Under the pieces are notes generated by a model, which was not told the origin of the DNA, made no database searches, and saw only the letters and a list, made by a program, of their open reading frames with translations. Of a DNA stretch of 64,000 nt, positions 46,254-58,693 are shown piece after piece (within the stretch, counting starts at the first letter, position 1; each line of letters begins with the position of its first letter). Made by a program: the position numbers and the translations under genes. Location: the NCBI GenBank assembly GCA_021740915.1, contig JAIOYW010000004.1, positions 62,001 to 126,000 on the forward strand, read 5' to 3'. This stretch comes from Ignavibacteriales bacterium (GTDB lineage Bacteria; Bacteroidota; Ignavibacteria; Ignavibacteriales; Melioribacteraceae).

Positions 46254-47057
46254 TTATGAATTATTTATCTCAGAATGATAATCGGAAATTGTACGTTGGA
46301 GTAAATCCGGAAAATCGTTCCCGTTTGAACAATATATCAGCGCTCTCGAAATGTTAATAAGGTAATCTGTATGCAAAGAATTCTTAAAAGCATTAACAAC
46401 GCTTCGGAGATTTCCGCTCTGGGCTCCAATACCGGGAAGCAGAATGTATTTCGCCTTTAGAATATTCATCGATCTATTAAGATCGTCCTCATTGGTAGCC
46501 CCGAAGACCACTCCGCAATTCCTGTTTGAATTCCAGCCGTCAATTGTTGTGATTACTAATTCATAAAGATGTCTTCCATCAGCAAGTTTTACTTTCTGAA
46601 AGTCGGATGAAGATTTGTTTGATGTAAGTCCCAGGAAAAAAGTGATTTTATCCTTGTAATCCAGAAAAGGTTTCGCTGAATCATATCCCATGTAGGGATT
46701 GGCAGTCACCGAATCAAAACTGAAATGATCGAATACCGATGATGCATACATCATGGATGTGTTACCAATATCCCCTCTTTTTGCATCGGCAATCGTAAGG
46801 ATATTCTCGGGAATCAGATCCAGAGTCTGCTCAATAATTTCAAATCCGGATGCTCCGAATCTTTCATAAAATGCGAAATTTATTTTATAAGCAGCCGCTA
46901 AATGCGAAGTGTTTTCAATGACCGTTTTATTGAATTCAAGAACCGGGTTCGGATAATCGAAGAAGTAACGAGGAATTTTTTCAGGATCGGTATCCAGCCC
47001 AACACAGACATGCTTCCCCTGACTGGTGAGATTTTCAATTTTTGATTGTGCTTTCAT
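46254..47057 (-). CDS. pyrF: Orotidine-5'-phosphate decarboxylase, type 2
   Basis: This 267-residue enzyme carries out the last step of UMP synthesis. The active-site strand TIADAKRGDIGNT holds D91, K93 and D96. The opening KHVCVGLDTDPEKIP and the LLPGIGAQSGN phosphate loop fit the longer subgroup-2 form common in Bacteroidota and Actinobacteria. It is the last gene of the elongasome/nucleotide operon, 15 bases after rodA. Confidence 0.95.
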   Translation of the reverse strand: MKAQSKIENLTSQGKHVCVGLDTDPEKIPRYFFDYPNPVLEFNKTVIENTSHLAAAYKINFAFYERFGASGFEIIEQTLDLIPENILTIADAKRGDIGNTSMMYASSVFDHFSFDSVTANPYMGYDSAKPFLDYKDKITFFLGLTSNKSSSDFQKVKLADGRHLYELVITTIDGWNSNRNCGVVFGATNEDDLNRSMNILKAKYILLPGIGAQSGNLRSVVNAFKNSLHTDYLINISRALIYCSNGNDFPDLLQRTISDYHSEINNS

Positions 47058-47072
47058 CTACCCTCAATTTTA

Positions 47073-48302
47073 CTAAACATATTGCTTACGGTTTCTGTAT
47101 ATATTCAACGCAAGTCCGATCAAAGCCATATTTATAAGAAGTGAACTCCCCCCGTAGCTGATAAATGGAAGCGGGAGTCCGATCACCGGTGCAATACCGA
47201 TATTCATTCCGATATTAATTGCGAAATGGCTGAAAAACAGTCCGATCATCCCGCTGATAATTAATCCTGAAAATTTATCCTTGACTGTGTGAGCAAGTTT
47301 AAGCAGCCTGTAAAGTAGAAGGATATAAAGCCCGATTATTATCAGAGAGCCGATAAAACCAAATTCCTCACCGATAACACAGAAAATAAAATCAGTCCAT
47401 TGTTCTGGAATAAATCTCAATTGAGTCTGGTTTCCCTGCATAAATCCTTTACCGATCAGCCCTCCGGATCCAACGGCAACTTTTGCCTGAAGTGCATTAT
47501 ATCCATTCCCAAGTGGATCGAGATCAGGGTTGAGAAAAGAATCGATCCGCTGCTGCTGGTGAGGTTTTAAAAGTCTGAAAATAAATTCAAAGAAGAATGC
47601 AGATGAAAGATTAACAACAAAAACAGTGAGTGATGTAAAGATATTCCGCCTGAAAAGTAAAAGAGAGGTTATCACCAGTAAAAGACCTCCGGCAAGACCC
47701 AGCCAGCCAAAGAGTGACATAAAAATCATAACCCCGGGTGATATTACCACAAATAATGCGAACAGATTAATGCCTGCCCAGAACAACATCGAAATTATTA
47801 TTGCTATAAACACTATTGCGGTTCCCATATCCGGTTCGAGCAGAATAAGAAATACCGGCAGAAGCCCGATACTTAAAGATACACCGAGATCAAAAATATT
47901 ATTGATATCCTGTTTTCGGTTTGAAAGCCAAAGCGCCAAAAGAAGAATCGTTCCCAGTTTAGCAAGCTCAGATGGTTGAAAACCTATCAAACCGAAACTG
48001 AGCCAACTTTTTGCGCCGTAAACTGTTTTACCCATTATTAATACAAGGACAAGGAAAAAGATGGATATGACATAAAAAACTATAGTAATCCATCGAAAAG
48101 TCAGAATAGGCAGGAAGTAGATTATTATGACTGCAGCAACCGAAAGAAGTAAAAAAATAAATTGTCTGTCAAAATTGCCGTTTGCAGTAGGATGATTAAT
48201 CGTACTGCTATAAACTGCAATTAGTCCGGAAATTGCAAGCAGAAATGCCGGCACTAAGATTGCAAAGTCTATTTTATCCTGAATTTTGTAATCAATCTTC
48301 AT
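47073..48302 (-). CDS. rodA: Peptidoglycan glycosyltransferase RodA (SEDS family)
   Basis: This 409-residue polytopic protein has about ten membrane helices and the SEDS signatures GLIGFQPSELAKLG, LEPDMGTA and the C-terminal GLPLPFISYGGSSLL. It polymerises lipid II during side-wall elongation together with PBP2. The start overlaps the PBP2 gene end by 11 bases. Confidence 0.96.
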   Translation of the reverse strand: MKIDYKIQDKIDFAILVPAFLLAISGLIAVYSSTINHPTANGNFDRQFIFLLLSVAAVIIIYFLPILTFRWITIVFYVISIFFLVLVLIMGKTVYGAKSWLSFGLIGFQPSELAKLGTILLLALWLSNRKQDINNIFDLGVSLSIGLLPVFLILLEPDMGTAIVFIAIIISMLFWAGINLFALFVVISPGVMIFMSLFGWLGLAGGLLLVITSLLLFRRNIFTSLTVFVVNLSSAFFFEFIFRLLKPHQQQRIDSFLNPDLDPLGNGYNALQAKVAVGSGGLIGKGFMQGNQTQLRFIPEQWTDFIFCVIGEEFGFIGSLIIIGLYILLLYRLLKLAHTVKDKFSGLIISGMIGLFFSHFAINIGMNIGIAPVIGLPLPFISYGGSSLLINMALIGLALNIYRNRKQYV

Positions 48303-50085
48303 CTAAAGGTTTCCCTGCTGATGAAATCAGATTTTGAGAAGGTGGTGATGGCTTAAGATATTGTGTGATTACTTCCTTCGCTATTGGTGCTGCATAAGTA
48401 GAACCAAATCCTGAATTTTCAACCATAACGGCTACGGCGATCTTAGGATTATCAAAAGGAGCAAATCCAATAAATATGGCATGGTCTTTTCCATGGGGAT
48501 TCTGGGCCGTTCCTGTTTTTCCAGCAATAAGAAGATCCGGCATCCGAAGATGTGTTGCAGTCCCGGCTCCCTGAACCACTTTTAGCATCGCATTTCTCAC
48601 TATGTCAAAAGTCTCATCGCTGACATGAACATCGATATCTTCAAATTCCAAGGGTATATAAGTTAAGTCTTCGCTATGGATTAACCCTTTCACAATATGC
48701 GGCTTTTTGGATTTTCCTTTATTAGCAAGGAGGGCACAGTACTGGGCCAACTGAACCGGAGTAGCACTTATTTCTCCCTGACCAATACCAAGACTTAACA
48801 AAACCCCGGAAGGGAAATCAGCATTCCCGTAAATCCTTTTATAATATTTTTCCGTAGGAAGAATCCCGGCATTCTCTTCTGTAATATCGAGATCAGTTTT
48901 TCGACCAAACCCAAAGCGGGAAGCATAATCTGACCAACGTTCAAGCCCGATTTTAAGAATCAGTTGATAATAGAAGGTGTTACAGGATTTTTCGATTGAC
49001 TGCTCAAGATCAACATGACCATGCACATGAGTACACTTAAAAAATCGGTTTCCATAAAAATATCCGCCGCCGCAATTGACAGAAAAATCCGGTGTGATAA
49101 TTTTCTCCTCAAGAGCTGTAATCGCTGACACCATCTTGAATGTCGATCCGGGAGGGTAAATAGACATAGTTGCCCTGTTGAACAAAGGCTTTTGAGGATC
49201 ATTCATAAACTCTGCCCATATATCAGATGAGATAACCGTAGATAAGCGGGAGAGATCGTAATCAGGTTTACTAACAAGAACAAGAACTTCACCGGTTGAT
49301 GGGTCTATTGCAACAACCGCACCATTTTTTCCTTCAAGCATCTCCTCAGCTTTTTTCTGCGCACCGGCATCAATCGAAAGAACAAGATCGAATCCTTTAC
49401 CCGGTTCAATATCCGCATTGCCCTCAAGATATCTGCCAACTGTTTTTTGGCGAGAATCAACAAGAGTGAATTGATAACCTTTTTTTCCACGAAGGTAATC
49501 TTCGTAGGTTTTTTCGATACCGCTGGCTCCAAGGAAATCACCCATGTCATACTGTTCTTTCATCTTCCTCAATTGTGAGGCGGAAATTTCCCTGATAAAA
49601 CCAAATATATGAGATCCTTTAACGCCGTAACTGTAGTCTCTCTGCAGTTCAACTATATAATCAATTCCCTTCAGTTCTTCCCAGTGCTCTTCGTACCAGG
49701 CAATAAGAGGAAGATCGGCATCACGTTTAATTTTCACAGGAATATAACTTGAAAAACGTCTGTTTTGCCTGAGAATTTTTTTCATGAATCCGGGTTTTTC
49801 ACCTAATCTCTTATCAAGAATTTTATTATTGGATGTATCATAATCAGCAGGCGTAACTCTTACAGTATATGATGGTTTGTTGGCGACAAGTACCTGGAAA
49901 TTCCTGTCGAAAAGTATTCCTCTCGGTGGAGAAAGCACATTTTTTTTAATGCTGTTTTCCTGACTTTTCTCTTCAAAAGAAGTATTATTAACTATCTGAA
50001 GATTAAAAAGCTGATAAATAACCAGCAATCCGTAAATTCCAATAACCCAAAGAGCAATTCGATATCTGAAAATTGAACTTTCCAT
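48292..50085 (-). CDS. mrdA: Penicillin-binding protein 2 (elongation transpeptidase)
   Basis: This 597-residue class B PBP has a single N-terminal membrane anchor (about 10-30), a pedestal dimerisation domain at 50-220, and a transpeptidase domain with S314-x-x-K317 (PPGSTFKMV), S367-C-N369 and K523-T-G (AGKTGTAQNP). It cross-links side-wall peptidoglycan with RodA as its glycosyltransferase partner. The start shares one base with the mreD stop. Confidence 0.96.
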   Translation of the reverse strand: MESSIFRYRIALWVIGIYGLLVIYQLFNLQIVNNTSFEEKSQENSIKKNVLSPPRGILFDRNFQVLVANKPSYTVRVTPADYDTSNNKILDKRLGEKPGFMKKILRQNRRFSSYIPVKIKRDADLPLIAWYEEHWEELKGIDYIVELQRDYSYGVKGSHIFGFIREISASQLRKMKEQYDMGDFLGASGIEKTYEDYLRGKKGYQFTLVDSRQKTVGRYLEGNADIEPGKGFDLVLSIDAGAQKKAEEMLEGKNGAVVAIDPSTGEVLVLVSKPDYDLSRLSTVISSDIWAEFMNDPQKPLFNRATMSIYPPGSTFKMVSAITALEEKIITPDFSVNCGGGYFYGNRFFKCTHVHGHVDLEQSIEKSCNTFYYQLILKIGLERWSDYASRFGFGRKTDLDITEENAGILPTEKYYKRIYGNADFPSGVLLSLGIGQGEISATPVQLAQYCALLANKGKSKKPHIVKGLIHSEDLTYIPLEFEDIDVHVSDETFDIVRNAMLKVVQGAGTATHLRMPDLLIAGKTGTAQNPHGKDHAIFIGFAPFDNPKIAVAVMVENSGFGSTYAAPIAKEVITQYLKPSPPSQNLISSAGKPLDED

Positions 50086-50573
50086 CAGGATATTTTCATT
50101 TCCTTTCTAAAAAAAGCAAGCGGAACGGCAATAAATGAAGTATAAAGGGCTGGTAAAATGCTCTGGATCAGCAAAAATGCGATAAATGAAAGATCAAGTC
50201 CTTCGAATGATGATAATGAGTTTATAAGAGTCTCAATCAAAGTAGTAAAAAAAAGAATTATAAGAAATTTTCTGAAGTAATAGAATGGATCGGTAACGGA
50301 TTCATCAAAAAAATACCCTGCAAAAAACCCAGCAACGGTCAGGGAGACTGCGTTTATGCCCCAGATATCACCTGAAAGGAGATCGTAAATCAAGCCGAAA
50401 ATGAATCCAGCGATTGTGCCGCGAAACTGACCCTGGCTCAGACTAAAATAAACAACAGGAAGAAGAATAATTTTAGGGTAAACAGAATAGATCTGAATAA
50501 ACGGAACAACGAGAAATTGTACTATAGCAAGCAGAACAAATGAGATTCCAATAAAAATGTATGATTTATTCAT
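50085..50573 (-). CDS. mreD: Rod shape-determining protein MreD
   Basis: This is a 162-residue membrane protein with about five helices. The conserved feature is the internal GFIFGLIYDLLSGDIWGINAVSL stretch, seen near residue 60-80 as FGLIYDLLSG. It links MreC to the elongation machinery. It overlaps mreC by 4 bases. Confidence 0.88.
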   Translation of the reverse strand: MNKSYIFIGISFVLLAIVQFLVVPFIQIYSVYPKIILLPVVYFSLSQGQFRGTIAGFIFGLIYDLLSGDIWGINAVSLTVAGFFAGYFFDESVTDPFYYFRKFLIILFFTTLIETLINSLSSFEGLDLSFIAFLLIQSILPALYTSFIAVPLAFFRKEMKIS

Positions 50574-51403
50574 AATGGCTGGTTTCCAGCCTGCTGAATC
50601 ATTTGTTCGGCTTCCTTGTCTGAAGTAACTTTAAGAACAAATAAATTTCTGGCTTTATCAAAATTTGCAAACGGTATTACATGAATATTACTGAGGATTC
50701 CGCTAATTTTTTCTTCTTTTTCTGCTGCAACTCCAACAGGAATTGAAGGAGGAACCAGGGTGCTGAATTCAGAGGTAACAACCCTGTCTCCTGCCTGAAA
50801 ATCATAATTTGTCGGAATATTCTTAATAATAAGTCTGATACCATCCCATTCAAGTATGCCGCCGATACCGCTCCGCTGGTTTTTTACAGCTATTCGCAGT
50901 TTGGGATTCCTGAGTGTGCGAACGGTTGCAAAATTTCCTGCCACTATTGAAACTACTCCAATCAGCCCAGACTCATTAATAACCGGCATTCCGGTAAAAA
51001 TACCGTCCTGTTCACCTTTATTGATAATATAATATCCGCGAATCCTGCCGCTTAGTTTCGAAATTATCGAAGCAGCCACAAAAGGATACTGTATTGTGTC
51101 CCTGAGACTGAGAAGTGACCGCAAAGAAGTATTTTCATCAGATAGCTCACGAAGCATATTAAGTTCAAGATTCAGACGCGCATTTTGAATTCTGAGATTT
51201 TCTATTTCCTCATTTTCAGGAAGCAATCCCGTAATACTTTCTATAACAGTATATGCTGTAACTACCGATCCGAATGCTGCCGCTCTTGCTTTTGAACTAC
51301 CCTGCCGTTCATTGATTACCTGCAGAAACAATCCGAGAGTGACCAGGAAAATTAGCAGCAGGTATTCCTTGTATGGATAAAGGTACCTGAGAAATTTATT
51401 CAT
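50570..51403 (-). CDS. mreC: Cell shape-determining protein MreC
   Basis: This 277-residue bitopic protein has one membrane segment (about 13-28), a Leu/Asn/Glu-rich coiled coil at about 60-95 (ENEEIENLRIQNARLN) and a beta-barrel periplasmic domain with the GVVSIVAGNFATVRTL pattern. It activates PBP2-RodA. The start shares one base with the mreB stop. Confidence 0.94.
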   Translation of the reverse strand: MNKFLRYLYPYKEYLLLIFLVTLGLFLQVINERQGSSKARAAAFGSVVTAYTVIESITGLLPENEEIENLRIQNARLNLELNMLRELSDENTSLRSLLSLRDTIQYPFVAASIISKLSGRIRGYYIINKGEQDGIFTGMPVINESGLIGVVSIVAGNFATVRTLRNPKLRIAVKNQRSGIGGILEWDGIRLIIKNIPTNYDFQAGDRVVTSEFSTLVPPSIPVGVAAEKEEKISGILSNIHVIPFANFDKARNLFVLKVTSDKEAEQMIQQAGNQPL

Positions 51404-52428
51404 TAATAAGTTCTTTTACGAATAAAGACCTTTGAATACTTATTCATATTTTCTATTGATTTACCAGCGCCTCTTACAACTGCAGTAAGGGGGTCATCCG
51501 CCACATGAACTGGAAGGTTTGTTTCCATTCTTATTCTCTCGTCAAGACCTTTAAGCAAAGCTCCGCCACCTGTCAGCATTACTCCGCGATCCAAGATATC
51601 TGCGCTCAGTTCCGGAGGAGTTCTTTCAAGTGTTCTTTTAACTGCATCTACAATCTGCTGTATGTTTTCATTTAATGCATCGCGTATCTCAACCGAACTG
51701 ACTTCTGCCGTTTTAGGAATACCCCCGACAAGGTCTCTTCCTTTAACATGAACAGTAAGTTCCTCTTTAAGTGGAAGGGCAGATCCAACTTCACATTTGA
51801 TAGCTTCAGCCGTCCTCTCGCCAACCAATAGATTAAAATTTTTCTTGAAATATTGCATTATTGCATTATTCATCTCATCTCCGGCTATCCTGATTGATTC
51901 TTCAGTAACAATCCCGGAAAGAGCAAGTACTGCAATCTCTGTAGTACCGCCGCCTATATCTATAACCATATTACCGACTGGCGCCTCAACGTCAATCCCG
52001 ATGCCAATTGCAGCGGACATTGGCTCTGCAATAAGGTGAACTTCTTTAGCGCCTGCATGTTCGGCTGAATCCCTGACAGCTCTTTTTTCAACCTCGGTCA
52101 CACCGCTGGGCACAGCGATAACAATTCTTCTGCTCGAGAGAAAGTTACCGGTACCCCTCTTGATAAATGCCCTTATCATACCTTCTGCTATTTCGAAATC
52201 AGCAATCACACCGTCCCGCATCGGTCGCGAAATTCGTATCTCCCTGTGTTCACGGCCTTGCATTTCTTTAGCTTCATTACCAAGAGCAATAATTTTTTTT
52301 GACCTCCTGTCGAATGCAACAATAGAAGGTTCGTTCAATACAATTCCTTTTCCTTTTATATATATGAGGGTATTTGCCGTTCCAAGGTCAATAGCAATAT
52401 CGGCAAATAAAAAATCAAAAAGACCCAT
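51403..52428 (-). CDS. mreB: Rod shape-determining protein MreB
   Basis: This 341-residue bacterial actin has the phosphate-1 loop AIDLGTANTLIY, the phosphate-2 loop IDIGGGTTEIAVL, the adenosine motif MLTGGGALLKGL and an N-terminal amphipathic segment MGLFDFLF for membrane binding. It organises the elongasome as curved filaments. It begins 9 bases after purH. Confidence 0.97.
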   Translation of the reverse strand: MGLFDFLFADIAIDLGTANTLIYIKGKGIVLNEPSIVAFDRRSKKIIALGNEAKEMQGREHREIRISRPMRDGVIADFEIAEGMIRAFIKRGTGNFLSSRRIVIAVPSGVTEVEKRAVRDSAEHAGAKEVHLIAEPMSAAIGIGIDVEAPVGNMVIDIGGGTTEIAVLALSGIVTEESIRIAGDEMNNAIMQYFKKNFNLLVGERTAEAIKCEVGSALPLKEELTVHVKGRDLVGGIPKTAEVSSVEIRDALNENIQQIVDAVKRTLERTPPELSADILDRGVMLTGGGALLKGLDERIRMETNLPVHVADDPLTAVVRGAGKSIENMNKYSKVFIRKRTY

Positions 52429-52437
52429 ATTATTCCC

Positions 52438-53958
52438 CTAATGTTTAAAATTCCGGATACCGGAAAATATCATACAAATACTGTTTTTATCAGCGGCTTC
52501 TATAACTTCATTGTCCCGGACTGAGCCGCCGGGCTGTATTACAGCATTAATTCCAAAAGAAGCCATTTCTTCAATTCCGTCCGGAAATGGAAAAAATGCA
52601 TCTGAAGCGGCAACTGATCCGGAAATTTCGTGTCCGTTATTCCGCGCTTTCATTGCTGCTATCCGCACAGAATCAATTCTTGACATCTGCCCGGCACCGA
52701 TTCCAATCGCCATTTTATCCTTAACATAGACAATAGCATTTGAGCGGACGTGCTTACAAACCTTCCAGGCAAACTCCAGATCGTTCAACTGTTTTTCATC
52801 AGGTGTTTTTACTGTGACTACCTCTAAAGTGCCTCTGTCCAGTTTAGAATTGTCACTATTTTGTTTCAGAAAACCACCCGGCACAGAACGATACTCATCT
52901 GTTCTGTTTTTATTAATACTTTTCAACTTCTTTAGCAGCCGTCTCTGTTTTTTCTTCATTAGTAAATCAAGAGCTTCTTTATTATATGAAGGAGCCACAA
53001 TCACCTCAAGAAATAGATCATGAACCGATTCGGCAAGCTTCAGATCAACATTTCCATTAAAAACGGCAATCCCGCCAAAGGCTGAAACCGGGTCACAGGC
53101 AAGTGCTTTTTTGTAAGCTTCAATTAAATCAATGCCTGAAGCAGCTCCGCAGGGATTATTGTGTTTAATTATCATACACGAAGGCTCGGAAAATTCTTCC
53201 AGAAGATTAGAGGCAGCTACAAGATCGACAATATTATTGTACGATAGTTCTTTGCCATGAAGAATTTCAAAGTAATTAAAGAAATCTCCAAGAACAGATG
53301 CGTTTTGATGAGGATTTTCACCATATCGCAAATCGGAAACTCTTTTCAAACTGAAGGTTTCCCTCTCAGGCTTGTACTGAAATTCCTGATTAAAAAATCC
53401 CGATATAACTGAGTCATAATAAGCTGTATGATTAAAAGCCGCTGCGGCAAGTTTAGCCTGGTATTCTATCTCAATGGTTCCCTGCTTCAACTGCTGAATA
53501 AAATTTTCATATTGTCCGGGATCAGTCAAAATCGAAACATATCTGTAATTTTTAGCCGCAGCCCGGATAAGGCTGGGGCCTCCTATATCAATATTTTCGA
53601 TTTTTTCCATCTGTGAAGCTTCGGGATTATTCACAACCTCAGGAAACGGGTATAAATTGACACAAACAATATCGATTGGACTAATACCATTTTCCTTAGC
53701 CTGCTGCTGGTCGGAAGCTTCATCTCTCCGGAAAAGTATGCCACCGAAAATCCTTGGCTGCAAAGTTTTTACCCTCCCGCCAAAAACCTCCGGAAATGAT
53801 GCATATTCTTCGACTGATATACATTCGATACCGGATTTCCTCAAGAGACTAAGTGTTTTCCCTGTCGCGATGATTTCATATCCGGCAGAAATTAAAGAAC
53901 CGGCAAATTCCACGATGCCAGTTTTGTCTGAAACACTTATTAACGCTAATTTTTTCAA
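52438..53958 (-). CDS. purH: Bifunctional AICAR transformylase/IMP cyclohydrolase PurH, TTG start
   Basis: This 506-residue enzyme catalyses the last two steps of IMP synthesis. The N-terminal MGS-like cyclohydrolase domain shows ISVSDKTGI and the 60-GGRVKTLQPRIFGGIL-75 region. The transformylase domain has RYGENPHQ at 211-218 and the catalytic K265-H266 in IIKHNNPCGAA. The start codon is TTG at 53956-53958; an in-frame stop lies two codons upstream, so no earlier start is possible. It is 11 bases after purN. Confidence 0.95.
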   Translation of the reverse strand: MKKLALISVSDKTGIVEFAGSLISAGYEIIATGKTLSLLRKSGIECISVEEYASFPEVFGGRVKTLQPRIFGGILFRRDEASDQQQAKENGISPIDIVCVNLYPFPEVVNNPEASQMEKIENIDIGGPSLIRAAAKNYRYVSILTDPGQYENFIQQLKQGTIEIEYQAKLAAAAFNHTAYYDSVISGFFNQEFQYKPERETFSLKRVSDLRYGENPHQNASVLGDFFNYFEILHGKELSYNNIVDLVAASNLLEEFSEPSCMIIKHNNPCGAASGIDLIEAYKKALACDPVSAFGGIAVFNGNVDLKLAESVHDLFLEVIVAPSYNKEALDLLMKKKQRRLLKKLKSINKNRTDEYRSVPGGFLKQNSDNSKLDRGTLEVVTVKTPDEKQLNDLEFAWKVCKHVRSNAIVYVKDKMAIGIGAGQMSRIDSVRIAAMKARNNGHEISGSVAASDAFFPFPDGIEEMASFGINAVIQPGGSVRDNEVIEAADKNSICMIFSGIRNFKH

Positions 53959-53969
53959 ATTTTACCAAC

Positions 53970-54581
53970 TCACAAAATAATAATTCTGTTATCTATCTCT
54001 TTTAACTTCCCTGCAGCAATTTTTCGTACAGTTTCAGGTAAAAGTTTATGTTCAGTTTTTAAAACTAATCCGGCAATATCCTCAGGTGACAACGCATCTT
54101 TAATATCAACTGCTGCCTGTGCAATAATTTTACCGTGATCATAATACTCATCCACAAAATGAATGGTCGCACCCGAAATCTTAACACCCGACTCAAAAAC
54201 TGCCCTGTGTACTCTGATTCCATACATCCCTGCCCCGCCAAAACCTGGCAGAAGCGCCGGATGAATATTGATAATCCTGCTTCTAAAAGTTCTGACAAAA
54301 CTATCGGGAATTTTTTTCAAAAATCCTGCAAGAACTATGAGATTTATGTTTTTTTCAGTAAAAACAGATGCCAGTGCATCATAAGTTAGAAAACCTGGCT
54401 TTCCGGTTTCTGCCACGTTAAGAACGGGCACCGAATATTCAGCAGCAACATCAAAAGCTCCGGGGTGTATTTTATCAGATATAACAAAATCAACCCGGAT
54501 ATCTTTACTTTTATCAAATTCATTGAGTAAAGACCTTAAATTTGATCCTGAACCTGATGCAAATACGACAATTTTAAACAT
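53970..54581 (-). CDS. purN: Phosphoribosylglycinamide formyltransferase PurN
   Basis: This 203-residue enzyme transfers formyl from 10-formyl-THF to GAR. The phosphate loop FASGSGSNLRSLL is at 7-19, the catalytic Asn-His pair is in INIHPALLPGFGG, and the conserved Asp lies in VDEYYDHGKIIAQ. It lies directly upstream of purH. Confidence 0.95.
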   Translation of the reverse strand: MFKIVVFASGSGSNLRSLLNEFDKSKDIRVDFVISDKIHPGAFDVAAEYSVPVLNVAETGKPGFLTYDALASVFTEKNINLIVLAGFLKKIPDSFVRTFRSRIINIHPALLPGFGGAGMYGIRVHRAVFESGVKISGATIHFVDEYYDHGKIIAQAAVDIKDALSPEDIAGLVLKTEHKLLPETVRKIAAGKLKEIDNRIIIL

Positions 54582-54585
54582 CTGG

Positions 54586-58039
<3,454 letters not shown>

Positions 58040-58693
58040 ATGTGGACTAAGTTTAATTCATTTATGAAAACCACTGTTTTCGGTGGTTTCCTTATCGTAC
58101 TTCCGCTAATCATAATGGTATTTGTACTCCAATGGTTTTATAATTTTGTTCTGAATGCAATTGCTCCGGTAACAAATGTTCTTATAGACACTGCCAGAAT
58201 AAGCCATATTGTTGCATCAATTATTGCGATTGCAATTATTCTCGTTATTTTCTTTCTTGTTGGATTAGCTGTTCAGACGAATCTGGGGAGATACATTTTT
58301 CAGACTATTGAGGAGCGCGGGTTAAAAAAAGTCAAATTGTACAAGATCATAAAGGAAACTGTAATACAGCTCTTTGGTGGCGAAAAATTAATATTCCGAT
58401 CGGTCGCACTCGTAAAACTATTTGAATCGGATACTCTTCTGACAGGTTTTATTACTGACGAAACGGTGCCTGGAATAACCACCGTTTTCGTGCCTTCCGG
58501 TCCCGCACCAACAGGCGGTTTTGTTTATCATGTACCAAGCAGAAATGTTTATAAACTGGACTATCCCCCGGAACAGGCGATGAGAACAATTTTCAGCCTT
58601 GGAGCAGGATCGAGGGAATTATTCCAATCTCTGAATAAAAAATCACCTGAACTCTATGAACAATTAATCAAAAAAATGAGTGAAGGTAATTAA
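58040..58693 (+). CDS. DUF502 family inner-membrane protein
   Basis: This 217-residue protein has two membrane helices (about 15-40 and 52-77) and a soluble C-terminal part. It carries the DUF502 marks GFLIVLPLIIMVFVL near the start, GLGRYIF-like TNLGRYIFQTIE, and PSGPAPTGGFVYHVP. Function is unknown. The stop codon shares a TTAA palindrome with the stop of the convergent symporter pseudogene. Confidence 0.88.
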   Translation: MWTKFNSFMKTTVFGGFLIVLPLIIMVFVLQWFYNFVLNAIAPVTNVLIDTARISHIVASIIAIAIILVIFFLVGLAVQTNLGRYIFQTIEERGLKKVKLYKIIKETVIQLFGGEKLIFRSVALVKLFESDTLLTGFITDETVPGITTVFVPSGPAPTGGFVYHVPSRNVYKLDYPPEQAMRTIFSLGAGSRELFQSLNKKSPELYEQLIKKMSEGN

